Notes under the pieces: model-generated
The model's input: the letters and a program-made list of their open reading frames with translations, nothing else
Told to the model about the DNA's origin: nothing
Databases searched by the model: none
Shown here: positions 5,156 through 5,434 of the stretch, in pieces
Position numbering within the stretch: position 1 is the first letter of the stretch
Layout of the letters: each line of letters begins with the position of its first letter
From: Acidobacteriota bacterium
GTDB taxonomy: Bacteria > Acidobacteriota > Terriglobia > Acidiferrales > UBA7541
NCBI GenBank assembly: GCA_003224075.1
Contig: QHYF01000357.1
Coordinates: forward strand, 1-5,434
DNA: 5,434 nt
Direction of reading: 5' to 3'
Position numbers and translations under genes: made by a program

Positions 5156-5434
5156 CTATGGCGGGGGCAGGCTCAGGATTGCCAAGGGATTCCCCTTTTT
5201 GGCCAGACCAGGGGCTTGCGCCCAAAGATGTGACAGGTCCGTGGTCGAAGGAAAAGCGTGCATTCCGATGGAGAGCCCGAGCCAGTAGAAGAAATAAGCC
5301 AGCGGGTCGTAGACCTTCAGTTCCCACACCGGCAAGAAGGCGGCGCTGCAGAAGAGCACGCACAATAAGGTGTTTGCAAAAAACGGGCCCATGCTCACGA
5401 AAAACTGGGCGGTGAAGTTATCGGTCTCCTGGTG
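5156..5434 (-). CDS. C-terminal part of a membrane protein, possibly a membrane metalloprotease-like family (5' end beyond right edge)
   Basis: The frame enters from the right edge and ends at TAG 5158-5156, giving 92 residues. There are two hydrophobic segments, at about residues 14-36 (SMGPFFANTLLCVLFCSAAF) and 43-58 (DPLAYFFYWLGLSIGM). They are followed by HAFPSTTDLSHLW and a short basic stretch, GLAKKGNPLAIL. The pattern GPxxxNTLL, then WLGxSIGMHAFPS, then D-x4-LW resembles the C-terminal half of M50/DUF3267-like membrane metallopeptidases as I remember them. The HExxH site would lie outside the window, so the assignment is tentative. A GTG at 5398 is only an internal codon, because the frame is open to the edge with coding-like sequence. 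The ending SLPPP is abrupt, and no further hydrophobic segment exists in any frame just downstream. It is convergent with ffh. Confidence 0.6.
   Translation of the reverse strand, partial: HQETDNFTAQFFVSMGPFFANTLLCVLFCSAAFLPVWELKVYDPLAYFFYWLGLSIGMHAFPSTTDLSHLWAQAPGLAKKGNPLAILSLPPP

Overview
The window looks like chromosomal DNA from a GC-rich Gram-negative-type bacterium. Acidobacteriota is my best guess, based on codon style, the CcdA plus thioredoxin pair, the membrane protein at the right edge and a CTCCGCG-type repeat at the left edge. This is an inference, because no rRNA or other decisive marker is present. I see no mobile element, CRISPR array, tRNA or rRNA.

Left third (1-1594, minus strand): a two-gene operon. 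A CDP-alcohol phosphatidyltransferase with a perfect catalytic signature is followed by a HAD-IB phosphatase. The stop and start share one base (TGATG), and a good Shine-Dalgarno lies inside the upstream gene. A phospholipid synthase followed by a phosphatase suggests two consecutive steps that make a polar head group, as in phosphatidylglycerophosphate synthase plus phosphatase. The phosphatase has all four HAD motifs, but also a suspicious Arg/Pro-rich stretch that may be out of frame. Its C-terminal tail runs through a GC-rich repeat and off the left edge.

Middle (1595-3557): a 463-base divergent spacer, then two plus-strand redox genes. ccdA is a membrane electron carrier of the DsbD/CcdA family with an unusual central insertion carrying two extra hydrophobic segments. 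It is followed by a membrane-anchored TlpA/ResA-type thioredoxin with a CEPC active site. CcdA passes reductant from the cytoplasm across the membrane, and the ResA-like protein uses it outside, typically to reduce apocytochrome c. The thioredoxin gene has its own promoter candidate with a perfect TATAAT box and a very short leader.

Right (3558-5434): a 190-base spacer holding a strong hairpin and, on the opposite strand, a 56-codon coding-like remnant without a start codon. Then comes a complete ffh (signal recognition particle GTPase). After a 64-base gap is a convergent partial membrane protein that enters from the right edge. The rpsP gene often found after ffh is absent here.

Most of the window is ordinary housekeeping DNA. 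The points most worth checking are the enlarged CcdA, the lipid synthase/phosphatase pair with its odd HAD protein, and the spacer before ffh.
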